DNA of 64,000 nt, from contig JAMWCF010000001.1 of assembly GCA_023818695.1 (NCBI GenBank), positions 124,001 to 188,000 on the forward strand, read 5' to 3'. The DNA comes from Candidatus Omnitrophota bacterium. Lineage in GTDB: Bacteria > Omnitrophota > Koll11 > 1-14-0-20-64-10. Position numbers and translations under genes: made by a program. Below the pieces are notes generated by a model. It was not told the origin of the DNA, did not search any database, and saw only the letters and a list, made by a program, of their open reading frames with translations. Below, in pieces: positions 22,623-30,775 of this stretch (its first letter is position 1; each line of letters begins with the position of its first letter).

Positions 22623-22940
22623 ATGGCCGGTTTCAGCCACGAGCCGAAGCGGATTGAGCGAATCGGGAATTCGGCCCTGAAGATCAGCTGGATGGACGGA
22701 CATGAGTCGATCTATTTGTGGGAAAAGCTCCGGCGGGTCTGTCCATGCGCCGTCTGCCGGGAGTCCGGGTCGGCTCCTCCCATGGAGGGGGTCAAGCCGC
22801 TGGAGCTCCAACCGGTCGGCCGGTACGCTTTGACGATCCGGTGGAGCGACGGCCACGCGACGGGAATTTTTTCACACGAGTATCTGCGTTCCTTATGCGG
22901 CTGTGAAGCGTGCCAGCCGATACAACTGGATGAGGGATAA
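22623..22940 (+). CDS. DUF971 (gamma-butyrobetaine hydroxylase N-terminal-like) protein
   Basis: This 105-residue protein has two WxDGH-type repeats (ISWMDGHES and IRWSDGHAT) and paired cysteines (CPCAVC and CGCEAC). This is the zinc- or cluster-binding pattern of DUF971, a domain found alone in bacteria or next to Fe-S assembly factors. GGGGAG lies nine bases before the ATG at 22623. Its function is not established; neighbours ygfZ and the nearby Suf operon suggest a link to Fe-S biology. Confidence 0.82.
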   Translation: MAGFSHEPKRIERIGNSALKISWMDGHESIYLWEKLRRVCPCAVCRESGSAPPMEGVKPLELQPVGRYALTIRWSDGHATGIFSHEYLRSLCGCEACQPIQLDEG

Positions 22941-22946
22941 TCCGAT

Positions 22947-23927
22947 ATGATGGGAGTTGTAACAACCACCGATACGATTTCGACCCACCCGATTCATTCC
23001 CCCTTTGCTTGGGTCACCTTCGGCATGATTGTTGCCGTGATGCTCGCCATTGACCTCGGCTTTTTCAACCGGAAGGCCCATCAGCAGACGCTCCGGGAAG
23101 CCGCCGTCTGGAGCGCTGTCTGGATCGGCCTGGCGTTGGTCTTCAACGTCGGCGTCTTCTTTTTATTCGGGGGACAGAAGGGGATGGAGTTTCTTGCCGC
23201 TTACCTGATCGAGAAATCGTTGAGCGTCGACAACATCTTCGTGTTCGTGGCGATCTTCTCCTATTTCACGGTCAAGCCGGCGTTCCAGCACCGGGTGCTG
23301 TTCTGGGGCATTCTTGGAGCGCTGGTCATGCGCGGCCTCTTCATCTGGGGAGGTCTTGCGCTGATTCACCAATTCCACTGGGTCATCTACGTGATGGGGG
23401 CGTTCCTGGTGCTTACCGGTTTGAAACTGGTCCGCGAGAATATCGAAGACCACCCGGACAAGAACCCGGTGATCAAGTTTTGCAAGAGGATCATCCCGTT
23501 GGATACGGGCTATCAGGGGGAGGCCTTCTTCGTGAAGAAAGCGGGCAAGTGGTTTGCCACGCCGCTCTTCCTCGTGCTCGCCGTGGTCGAGATGACCGAC
23601 GTGATCTTCGCCGTCGATTCGGTGCCAGCCGTGCTCGCCGTCTCGCACGACCCGTTCATTGCGTACACCTCGAACGTTTTCGCAATCCTGGGTTTGAGGG
23701 CGCTTTACTTCGTGCTCTCCGGCGTGATCCCCAGGTTCGTCTACCTGCGCTACGGGTTGTGCGCGATCCTCGTTTTCGTGGGGCTGAAGATGCTCGCTTC
23801 GGCCTTCTACAAGATCCCGATTGGGGCCTCTCTGGCGGTGATCGCGACGTTGCTGATCGTTTCGGTGGGGTTCTCCCTCTATGCGACGCGGGGTGGCCGA
23901 AAGCCGAAGGGGCGTTCAGGCCACTAG
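22947..23927 (+). CDS. TerC-family integral membrane protein (Alx-like)
   Basis: This 326-residue membrane protein has about nine hydrophobic segments and the TerC signatures: acidic intramembrane motifs IDLGFFNRKAH, EKSLSVDNIFVF and EMTDVIFAVDSVPAV. Family members are linked to manganese or other metal export and to metallation of exported proteins; Alx of E. coli is regulated by pH and Mn. GAGGG precedes the ATG six bases after the DUF971 gene. The last 12 bases overlap the convergent GNAT gene. Confidence 0.9.
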   Translation: MMGVVTTTDTISTHPIHSPFAWVTFGMIVAVMLAIDLGFFNRKAHQQTLREAAVWSAVWIGLALVFNVGVFFLFGGQKGMEFLAAYLIEKSLSVDNIFVFVAIFSYFTVKPAFQHRVLFWGILGALVMRGLFIWGGLALIHQFHWVIYVMGAFLVLTGLKLVRENIEDHPDKNPVIKFCKRIIPLDTGYQGEAFFVKKAGKWFATPLFLVLAVVEMTDVIFAVDSVPAVLAVSHDPFIAYTSNVFAILGLRALYFVLSGVIPRFVYLRYGLCAILVFVGLKMLASAFYKIPIGASLAVIATLLIVSVGFSLYATRGGRKPKGRSGH

Positions 23928-24185
23928 GGCCTGAAACTCTGTGCGCCTCCTCACGAGAGAGGCGACATAGCTGCAGGTCGGGATAACCTTCAATCCCTCC
24001 TCTTTGGCGTAGCGGAAGCCGGTCTCTACCAGTTTTTCAGCTATCCCTCGGTGACGAGCATTCTCCGGTACGTAGGTGCTGTAGAAGTCCAGCGCGCCGC
24101 CGGTCCGATTGTAGGAAAGGACCGCCTTTTCGCCGCCCAGATCGATCACGAAGCGGCTGCCTCTTTCATCGTGGATCACTTCCAT
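23916..24185 (-). CDS. Small GNAT-family N-acetyltransferase (YjdJ/NATD1 type)
   Basis: This 89-residue protein has the compact GNAT pattern FYSTYVPENARHRGIAEKLVETGFRYAKEEGLKVIPTCSYV. The acetyl-CoA loop is R-H-R-G-I-A and the C-terminal PTCSYV is typical of the NATD1/YjdJ group. The ATG at 24185 overlaps the phhB stop by one base. It is the last gene of the operon that starts at the Rrf2 regulator. Its substrate is unknown. Confidence 0.85.
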   Translation of the reverse strand: MEVIHDERGSRFVIDLGGEKAVLSYNRTGGALDFYSTYVPENARHRGIAEKLVETGFRYAKEEGLKVIPTCSYVASLVRRRTEFQALVA

Positions 24186-24475
24186 CAGGAAGCGGAGGAG
24201 TCGATCGTTTTGGCCAGCTGGAAATCCTTGGGAGTTAGTCCGCCGGCCGAGTGGGTGGAAAGGGTGAGGGTCACCTTGTTGTAAAGGATCAGGATGCCCG
24301 GGTGATGGTCTTGGGATTCGGCGCAGCCGGCCACTTTGTTGACGAACCGGATCGCCTCCATGAATTCTTTGAACTTGTATGTTTTCGTGATCCGGCCGCC
24401 GGTCTGTTCCCACCCCGGGATTTCACGCAGGAGCGCCGCGACGGCTTCGCCGGAAAGCTTTTCGGCGCCGGCCAT
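24185..24475 (-). CDS. phhB: Pterin-4a-carbinolamine dehydratase
   Basis: This 96-residue PCD/DCoH-fold protein has the catalytic histidines in the motif ESQDHHPGILI and the preceding FKEFMEAIRFVNKVAG helix. PCD dehydrates 4a-hydroxytetrahydrobiopterin; in bacteria without aromatic hydroxylases it has also been tied to folate/molybdopterin metabolism. The ATG at 24475 overlaps the stop of the MoeZ-like gene by one base, which fits a pterin/sulfur-carrier link. Confidence 0.88.
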   Translation of the reverse strand: MAGAEKLSGEAVAALLREIPGWEQTGGRITKTYKFKEFMEAIRFVNKVAGCAESQDHHPGILILYNKVTLTLSTHSAGGLTPKDFQLAKTIDSSAS

Positions 24476-25959
24476 CAGTACCTCGGCATACCGGGATCGA
24501 CCTCTTCGGCCCATGCGTCCACGCCGCCGGCCAGCGACTTGATCTTTTTGAAGCCGGCCGATTTCAGGAGCTCGGCGGCCTTCCGGCTGCGCATCCCCTT
24601 GTGGCAGTAAAGGACCATTTCGTCCGCCGAGTCCAGCTCCGACATCCTCCTGGCGAACTCGGAGCTCGGGATGAGGCGGGCCCCCTCGATATGGCAGATT
24701 TCATATTCGTGCGCTTCCCGGACATCAATCAGCGTAATGTTGGCTTTCTCGCTCAAGAGTTTTTTTAGCTCCGGTGCGCTGATCTCCTGGACTCCGTTGG
24801 CTTGCGGCGCGGCGGCTGGCGTCTCCTCGCCCCGACGCAGACCGCAGAACTCCTCGTAGTCAATCAGCTTCCGGATGGAGGGGTTCGGGCCGCACAGAGG
24901 GCAGTCCGGGTTCTTCTTCAGCTTCAGCTCGCGGAACCGCATTTTCAATGCATTGAAGAGCAGCAGCCGTCCGATCAGCGGCTCGCCGTTTCCAAGAATC
25001 AGCTTGATCCCTTCGGTGGCCTGGATGGTGCCGATGATCCCCGGCAGGATCCCCAAGACCCCTCCCTCGGCGCAGGATGGGACCAGTCCCGGCGGCGGCG
25101 GTTCGGGGTAAAGACAGCGGTAGCAGGGACCCCGTTTGGCATCGAAGACGGAGGCCTGCCCCTCGAACCGGAAGATGGAGCCGTACACGTTCGGTTTACC
25201 CGTCAGGACGCAGGCGTCGTTGACCAGGTAGCGGGTGGGAAAGTTATCGGTACCGTCGATCACGATGTCGTAATTTTTGATGATCTCCATGGCGTTTTCA
25301 GAAGACAGGCGGACCTCGTGCGTTTCGATCCTGATGTGGGGGTTAATCGCCTGAAGCCGCTCCTTCGCGGCCTGGAGTTTTGGTTTGCCGACGTCCTGCG
25401 TGGTATAGAGGACCTGCCGCTGGAGGTTCGTGAAATCGACCACGTCAAAATCAACCAGCCCGATCCGCCCCACACCGGCTGAAGCCAGGTAAAGCCCCAG
25501 CGGGGAACCAAGCCCGCCGGTGCCGATCAGGAGCATGGAGGCGGCCTTGAGTTTTTTCTGGCCTTCCACCCCCACCTCCGGCATGATCAGGTGACGGCTG
25601 TACCGCTTGATCTCATCATGGGAGAGATTGACCGGCTCGTCGGCGCCACCGGCGATGGAGGGGACGATGGTCAAAGCGTCGGTCTCTTTGAGGGCCGTTT
25701 GAAGCCCCTGCGCGTGCCGGATATCTTCGTCATTGACGAAGACGTTCACGAAAGAGCGGAGTTTGCCTTCTTCTTCATAAAGGTGGGGTTCGAGCGCCTC
25801 ATGCTGGCGGACAAGATCCTTCAAGGCCTCTCCGACGGTTCGCCCGGTGACCCGGATCGTCTCCTCTTGGCCGACGAACCTTTGCAGGGCCGTCGGGATA
25901 TAGACAGGGATCGTATTATTGTTTCCAGAATTCTTCATCGAGATACCGTTCGCCTCCAT
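24475..25959 (-). CDS. CysO/MoaD-MoeB(MoeZ)-rhodanese triple-domain fusion
   Basis: This 494-residue protein joins three sulfur-transfer parts. Residues ~15-105 are a ubiquitin-like sulfur carrier ending in SIAGG (G104-G105). Residues ~112-370 are a ThiF/MoeB adenylyltransferase with GTGGLG (146-151), the DGTDNFPTR motif and two zinc CxxC pairs (CYRC, CPLC). Residues ~385-494 are a rhodanese with active-site C452 in CHKGMRS. Separate CysO and MoeZ proteins of mycobacteria feed CysM-dependent cysteine synthesis, and cysM lies directly upstream. The di-Gly is internal here, so cleavage may be needed. A second possible start is ATG 25938. Confidence 0.88.
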   Translation of the reverse strand: MEANGISMKNSGNNNTIPVYIPTALQRFVGQEETIRVTGRTVGEALKDLVRQHEALEPHLYEEEGKLRSFVNVFVNDEDIRHAQGLQTALKETDALTIVPSIAGGADEPVNLSHDEIKRYSRHLIMPEVGVEGQKKLKAASMLLIGTGGLGSPLGLYLASAGVGRIGLVDFDVVDFTNLQRQVLYTTQDVGKPKLQAAKERLQAINPHIRIETHEVRLSSENAMEIIKNYDIVIDGTDNFPTRYLVNDACVLTGKPNVYGSIFRFEGQASVFDAKRGPCYRCLYPEPPPPGLVPSCAEGGVLGILPGIIGTIQATEGIKLILGNGEPLIGRLLLFNALKMRFRELKLKKNPDCPLCGPNPSIRKLIDYEEFCGLRRGEETPAAAPQANGVQEISAPELKKLLSEKANITLIDVREAHEYEICHIEGARLIPSSEFARRMSELDSADEMVLYCHKGMRSRKAAELLKSAGFKKIKSLAGGVDAWAEEVDPGMPRY

Positions 25960-26851
25960 CAGGGAAAATCATGACAATGAGTCCACGCTCTATTCCGCGG
26001 GCGATCCTCAAGCCGGCTTCCAGAGCGGCGCCGGAGGAGATCCCCACGAGCAACCCTTCTTCCCGCGCCAGCCGTTTGACCATCCGGTAAGCCCTCTCGG
26101 TCTTCACCATCTCCTGCCGGTCGGGAAGTCCGGCGTCATAGATGCCGGGAACAATGGAAGTTGCCATCTGTTTCAACCCTTCCAGCCCGTGCAGGGGGGA
26201 GTCCGGCTGGACTGCAACCAGCTGGATCGATGGATTCAGCTCTTTCAACCGTCGGCCGGTTCCCATCATCGTGCCGCTGGTCCCCAGGCCGGCCACGAAG
26301 TGGGTCACCGTTCCCTCCGTCTGTTCCCAGATCTCCGGGCCGGTTGTGTCGTAGTGGGCCTGCCAGTTGCAGGGGTTGTTGTACTGATCGGCGTAGAAAT
26401 ACCTCGCCGGCGATTCTCCGGCCAGGCGGCGCGCTTCCAGGATGGCGCCGTCCGAACTCTCCAGGGGGTTGGTCAGGACCAGCTCCGCTCCGTAAGCCCG
26501 CAGGGTTTTGATGACGGAAGGGCTCGCGTTGGCTGGGACGCACAGTCTCACCCGGTATCCTTTCGCCGATCCGATCATCGCGTAAGCGACGGCGGTGTTT
26601 CCGGAGCTGGCGTCCAGGAGGACCTTCTCCTTCGTGAGAAGACCGGTCCGTTCCGCCTCGGCAACGATGCGGGCGGCGGCCCTGTCTTTGACCGATCCCC
26701 CCGGATTGAACCATTCGGCTTTGGCTAGAAGTGTGACGTGGGGAACCTCCTGGTTGATCTTCTTCAGCGGCATAAGGGGGGTGTTTCCAATCCGGCTTAA
26801 TATATCGCCCGCTTCCGTGAGGCCGACTTCAGAAACGCCGATTCTTTTCAT
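25916..26851 (-). CDS. cysM: Cysteine synthase (CysM-type)
   Basis: This 311-residue fold-type II PLP enzyme has the Schiff-base lysine K55 in NPGGSVKDRAA, the substrate loop SSGNTA, and the glycine-rich phosphate loop GLGTSGTMMG. It makes cysteine from an activated serine and sulfide or a thiocarboxylated carrier. The neighbouring carrier-activating fusion suggests O-phosphoserine plus a CysO-like thiocarboxylate, as in mycobacteria; this is inference. The ATG at 26851 follows the SufU-SufT stop after one base. The 3' end overlaps the MoeZ-like gene. Confidence 0.9.
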   Translation of the reverse strand: MKRIGVSEVGLTEAGDILSRIGNTPLMPLKKINQEVPHVTLLAKAEWFNPGGSVKDRAAARIVAEAERTGLLTKEKVLLDASSGNTAVAYAMIGSAKGYRVRLCVPANASPSVIKTLRAYGAELVLTNPLESSDGAILEARRLAGESPARYFYADQYNNPCNWQAHYDTTGPEIWEQTEGTVTHFVAGLGTSGTMMGTGRRLKELNPSIQLVAVQPDSPLHGLEGLKQMATSIVPGIYDAGLPDRQEMVKTERAYRMVKRLAREEGLLVGISSGAALEAGLRIARGIERGLIVMIFPDGGERYLDEEFWKQ

Positions 26852-26852
26852 C

Positions 26853-27695
26853 CTACCAGATTCCCAGCTCCGCTTTGGCCTCTTCGGAGGCCATTGTTTT
26901 CGGATCCCACGGAGGCGACCAGACCAGTTCCGGCTGAACCTCATTCACCCAGGGCAGTCTGCCCACGACCCCCTGCACCTGTCCCTTGATGACCGGCCCC
27001 AGCGGGCAACCGGGACTGGTGAGGGTATAGATGATCTTCACGGAGCCGTCGTGGATCTCGATGCCGTAGATGAGCCCCAGATCCACGACGTTCATGTTTA
27101 ATTCCGGGTCGATGACCCTTGTCAGCGCGGCCCGGACCTCCTCCTCTTTGCTGGAGGAAGACCGGATGGGCTGCGCTCCGGCGGAAACTTCATGAGCAGG
27201 GAATCTGTCGGTATCTGATTTCATCCCCTCCTCCCCCTCCACGTGGCTGGCCTGGTTTTCCCCCCGCTCGCGCGCCAAGATCCCATCCAGCAGGGTGTTC
27301 CATGCCAATATCGCGCATTTGATCCGGACCGGGTACTTCTTGATCCCCTCGAGGGCTTCCAGGTCTTCCAATTCTCCCGGAAACTCCATCGGCTTCGATT
27401 CCAGCATCAGTTTCTTGAAGCTGCCGATGATCTCCTTTGTTTCGGCGAAGCTCTTTCCCTTGACCGCCTCCGTCATCATGGAGGCGGAGGACTGGCTGAT
27501 CGAACAGCCCTTTCCTTCGAACTTCAGGTCCTGGAGGATGTCGCCCCTGACGGCCGCCGTCAGCTCGAGCTCGTCGCCGCAGAAGGGATTGGCTCCCTGC
27601 GCCCTGAAATCCGGTTTCTCCAGCCGGCCATGGTTTCGCGGGTTTTTGAAATGTTCCAGGATGATGTCCCGGTACAGATCATCTGCGAGAGACAA
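26853..27695 (-). CDS. SufU-SufT (MIP18/DUF59) fusion protein
   Basis: This 280-residue protein fuses an Fe-S scaffold/sulfur-relay domain to a maturation factor. Residues 1-140 are SufU/IscU-like with C39-G-D41, C64 and C127. After a polar linker (~145-180), the C-terminal part is a SufT/MIP18 domain (VIDPELNMNVVDLGLIYGI, TSPGCPLG). A TTG start at 27695 is chosen because AAAGGAG lies ten bases upstream and the protein then begins SLADDLYRDIILEHF as SufU does. It overlaps sufS by 17 bases. Confidence 0.87.
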   Translation of the reverse strand: MSLADDLYRDIILEHFKNPRNHGRLEKPDFRAQGANPFCGDELELTAAVRGDILQDLKFEGKGCSISQSSASMMTEAVKGKSFAETKEIIGSFKKLMLESKPMEFPGELEDLEALEGIKKYPVRIKCAILAWNTLLDGILARERGENQASHVEGEEGMKSDTDRFPAHEVSAGAQPIRSSSSKEEEVRAALTRVIDPELNMNVVDLGLIYGIEIHDGSVKIIYTLTSPGCPLGPVIKGQVQGVVGRLPWVNEVQPELVWSPPWDPKTMASEEAKAELGIW

Positions 27696-28917
27696 CGGAA
27701 AAGATCTCCTTTGCTTTCCGGAGGGCGGCAACGAGAAGATCCGCCTCTTCCAGTGTGTTGTACAGATAAAAGCTGGCCCGGGCGGTGGCGACCACCCCCA
27801 GCTTCCTCATAAGGGGTTTGCAGCAGTGGTGGCCCGCTCGGATCGCGATCCCGGCGTCATCCAGGATCTGCCCGAGGTCGTGCGGGTGGAGATCCTGGAC
27901 GTTGAATGAAACAGCCCCGCCTCGGACCGCGGGGTCCATCGGGCCGTACACAGTAATTCCCTCCACCTGCCGGAGCTTTTCCAGCGTGGTGCGGGTCAAC
28001 TCCGCTTCATGGGCCCGGATCTCCGGCATCCCGATCCCTTTGAGGTAGTCGATGGCCGCGCCGAAGGCGATCACATCGGCGATGTTGGGGGTCCCCGCTT
28101 CGAATTTCCAGGGCAGGTCGTTCCATGTGGAGTGGTCCAGCCAGACGTCCTTGATCATGTCCCCGCCGGACAGGAAAGGGTCCATCTCTTCCAGGATCGC
28201 CTCCTTTGCGTACAGCACGCCTACCCCGGTGGGGCCGAGCATCTTGTGGGATGAGAAGGCCAGGAAATCGCAGTTCAGGTCGACCACGTTCACCGGCATG
28301 TGAGGAACCGCCTGCGCCCCATCCACCAGGACAGGAATCCCCTTCGCGTGGGCCATTTGGATGATCTCTTTCACCGGGTTGATGGTGCCAAGGACATTGG
28401 ACATCAGGGTCAGCGAAACCAGCTTCGTTCGGCCTTCCAGGAGTCCGGGGACCGCGCCCATATCAAGCCGGCCGTCCGTGACGACTGGGATGAATTTGAG
28501 CCGAAGCCCTTTTCTCTGGGCCAGAATTTGCCAGGGCACGAGGTTGGAATGGTGCTCCATCTCCGTCAGGAGGATCTCGTCACCCTGCCGAAGGTGCTTC
28601 AGCCCCCAGCTGTGGCTGACCAGGTTGATCGACTCGGTGGTATTCCGGGTGAAGATCACCATCGTCGGTTTGGGAGCCCCGATGAAGCGGGCTGTCTTCT
28701 CCCGGACCCCCTCGTAGAGGGCGGTCGATTCTTCACTCAAGGCGTGAATTCCCCGGTGGATGTTGGCGTTGTGCAGGGTGTAGTAATCCGCCAGCGCTTG
28801 CACCACCTGGAGTGGTTTCTGCGAGGTGGCGGCGTTGTCCAGATAGACCAGCGGCTTGTCGTTGACCCGCCTCTTCAGGATCGGGAAGTCCTCTCTTATC
28901 TTCTTCGCGTCCAGCAT
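27679..28917 (-). CDS. sufS: Cysteine desulfurase SufS
   Basis: This 412-residue class V PLP enzyme takes sulfur from cysteine as an enzyme persulfide. The N-terminus (DFPILKRRVNDKPLVYLDNAATSQKP), the PLP lysine in SSHKMLGPTG and catalytic C365 in RAGHHCCKP identify the SufS (group II) type. AAAGGA lies five bases before the ATG at 28917; longer in-frame starts are not homologous. The persulfide is probably passed to the SufU domain encoded by the next, overlapping gene. Confidence 0.95.
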   Translation of the reverse strand: MLDAKKIREDFPILKRRVNDKPLVYLDNAATSQKPLQVVQALADYYTLHNANIHRGIHALSEESTALYEGVREKTARFIGAPKPTMVIFTRNTTESINLVSHSWGLKHLRQGDEILLTEMEHHSNLVPWQILAQRKGLRLKFIPVVTDGRLDMGAVPGLLEGRTKLVSLTLMSNVLGTINPVKEIIQMAHAKGIPVLVDGAQAVPHMPVNVVDLNCDFLAFSSHKMLGPTGVGVLYAKEAILEEMDPFLSGGDMIKDVWLDHSTWNDLPWKFEAGTPNIADVIAFGAAIDYLKGIGMPEIRAHEAELTRTTLEKLRQVEGITVYGPMDPAVRGGAVSFNVQDLHPHDLGQILDDAGIAIRAGHHCCKPLMRKLGVVATARASFYLYNTLEEADLLVAALRKAKEIFSVVSRR

Positions 28918-28925
28918 GCTTTCCT

Positions 28926-29249
28926 TTATACGCTGAATGAGTGACCGCAGCCGCACGACCCCTTCGCGTTTGGGTTCTCGATGGTGAAACCGGCTCCTGT
29001 CATGGCGTCGACCCAGTCGACCCGGCAGTTGTCCACCATCGGCAGGGATTTTGGGTCGACGACCACCTTGATCCCGTTGTTGTCGAAAACGGCGTCCTCG
29101 GAGGAGGGGTTCTGGTCGAAATCCATCGCGTAGGAGTATCCGGAACAACCCCCTCCCACCACCCGGATCCGCAGGGCATACCCTGTTTTTCCCTCCGACT
29201 CCTGGAGTGTTTGGACCTTCTTTATCGCTTTTTCCGTGAGTGTGATCAT
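28926..29249 (-). CDS. A-type Fe-S carrier (SufA/ErpA/IscA)
   Basis: This 107-residue HesB/IscA-family protein has the three conserved cysteines in GGGCSGYSY and GSCGCGHSFSV. A-type carriers accept clusters from SufBCD and deliver them to apoproteins. The gene lies 12 bases after the Rieske gene and 8 bases before sufS. The exact subtype (SufA, ErpA or IscA) cannot be fixed from sequence alone; the NGIKVVVDPKSLPMVD segment is shared by all. Confidence 0.92.
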   Translation of the reverse strand: MITLTEKAIKKVQTLQESEGKTGYALRIRVVGGGCSGYSYAMDFDQNPSSEDAVFDNNGIKVVVDPKSLPMVDNCRVDWVDAMTGAGFTIENPNAKGSCGCGHSFSV

Positions 29250-29261
29250 CGTATCCTCCCT

Positions 29262-29570
29262 TTAGATTTGTATGAGAACGTCATTTCCATCCACCTTAAC
29301 CGGGAATGTCTTCACCGGGACGACGGCGGGCAGGGTGATCGCCTCACCGGTTTTTACGTTGAATCGGGCGCCGTGCCGGGGACATTCCACCTCCTCTCCC
29401 TCCAGGGTCCCCTCCCCGAGCGGGCCCCCATCATGCGTGCACAGGTCCTCAATTGCGTAAAATGCGCCGCCGTTGCGGGCCAGGGCGATCCTGCGGCCCT
29501 TGGCCTCCACCACCTTGATGCTTCCTTCCGGCAGATCGCTGGTCTGCGCCGCCTTAACCCAGCCGCTCAT
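29262..29570 (-). CDS. Rieske ferredoxin of the Suf operon
   Basis: This 102-residue Rieske [2Fe-2S] protein has ligand boxes C-T-H-D-G-G-P-L and C-P-R-H-G-A-R-F. It starts with ATGA overlap at the sufD stop. Similar small Rieske proteins occur beside suf genes in several phyla, and may supply electrons during cluster assembly or be a recipient of clusters. Its sequence differs clearly from the Rieske protein at 14177-14542. Confidence 0.9.
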   Translation of the reverse strand: MSGWVKAAQTSDLPEGSIKVVEAKGRRIALARNGGAFYAIEDLCTHDGGPLGEGTLEGEEVECPRHGARFNVKTGEAITLPAVVPVKTFPVKVDGNDVLIQI

Positions 29571-30775
29571 GCGCCGTTGAGTCTCCTCTTTAATTCCGAC
29601 ATCAGCCGTTCGCGGAGCTCTTCCGCGGGGATCCTCTGCAGGATCTGCTCGAAGAAACCTTCCACGATCAGATGTTCCGCTTCGGCGGGCGCAAGCCCTC
29701 GGCTGTTGAGATAGTAGATCTGGTCCTGGTCGACCGGCCCCACGGCCACACCGTGCGTGCATCGCACATCATCGGCCAGGATCTCGAGCATCGGGACCGA
29801 ATCGGCGGAGGCGCCGTCGCTCAAGAGCAGGTTTCTGTTGGCCTGGTAGGCGTCCGATTTCTGCGCTTGTTTTTCGATCCGGATCAGCCCGGTGTAGACC
29901 GCTTTCGAGCTGTCTTTCAGGGCGCTCTTGTACAGCAGGTCACTGCGGGTTTGTCCCGAACGGTGGTCCTGCACCGTGTGGAAGTCGAAATGCTGGGAAT
30001 CCGAACCGAACAGCACCCCGAGCAGGTCCGCTTGCGCCCCTTTCTCCTGGAGAATCGTTTCAATCTGCGCCTTCGTCGCTTTCGCCCCCAGCGCCGCGTG
30101 GATATTCAGGAAGCTCGCATCCCGAGCGATCTCCGTCCGCTGGGTGTAGATCTCCGATATGTTTTCCCCCCACTGCTGGAGGTGAATGTAGCGCAGTGTC
30201 CCCTCCTCCCCGACCGAGATCTCCACCATTTCATCGGAGAAGGCGGGGTTGCCTCCTCCGGCCGCACCGATCCTCTCGTCTATCAGGGTCGCTTCCGAGC
30301 GCCGTCCCATCACGATGACGACGTGGGGAAAGAAGGCCAGGGCGCCCGCCGATTCGGAGATCCGGACCCGCAGGGGTGTCGGGATCTTCACACCGTCCGG
30401 GACGAAGACGAACACCCCCTGCCGCCACAGGGCCTCATGCAGGGAGACATGCTTCGCGAGCCCCAGCGGCCGGCCGGTCCGGAAGAGGTGTTTCTCCATC
30501 AGGTCGGGGAATTGGCGAAGGGCCGTGCTCAAATCGGTGACGATGACCCCCGACCGGATCCATTCCGGTGCCGGGGTTTCGAAGCTCACCTGCAGCGCTT
30601 CCTTCGGATCGAAACCGGCCGGTTCCCACCGGAAGGAATCCGGATCGGTCCGCCGCCATTCCTCGTCCGTTTTGAGGGGCCAGGGAAGGGAGTTAAACTT
30701 CTCCCACCCCTCCCGGCGCAGCCGCAGCAGCCGGCTTGAAGATTCCGGTCCGAGCCGCTTGAGGACCTCTTCCAT
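29567..30775 (-). CDS. sufD: Fe-S assembly protein SufD
   Basis: This 402-residue protein has the SufB/SufD beta-helix core in the C-terminal half, with FDFHTVQDHRSGQTRSDLLY, GLIRIEKQAQKSDAYQ and LADDVRCTHGVAVGPVDQDQIYYLNSRGL. The last includes the conserved C-T-H-G and histidine characteristic of SufD. SufD pairs with SufB on the SufC ATPase. The divergent N-terminal 120 residues are usual for SufD. One-base overlap with sufB. Confidence 0.93.
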   Translation of the reverse strand: MEEVLKRLGPESSSRLLRLRREGWEKFNSLPWPLKTDEEWRRTDPDSFRWEPAGFDPKEALQVSFETPAPEWIRSGVIVTDLSTALRQFPDLMEKHLFRTGRPLGLAKHVSLHEALWRQGVFVFVPDGVKIPTPLRVRISESAGALAFFPHVVIVMGRRSEATLIDERIGAAGGGNPAFSDEMVEISVGEEGTLRYIHLQQWGENISEIYTQRTEIARDASFLNIHAALGAKATKAQIETILQEKGAQADLLGVLFGSDSQHFDFHTVQDHRSGQTRSDLLYKSALKDSSKAVYTGLIRIEKQAQKSDAYQANRNLLLSDGASADSVPMLEILADDVRCTHGVAVGPVDQDQIYYLNSRGLAPAEAEHLIVEGFFEQILQRIPAEELRERLMSELKRRLNGA

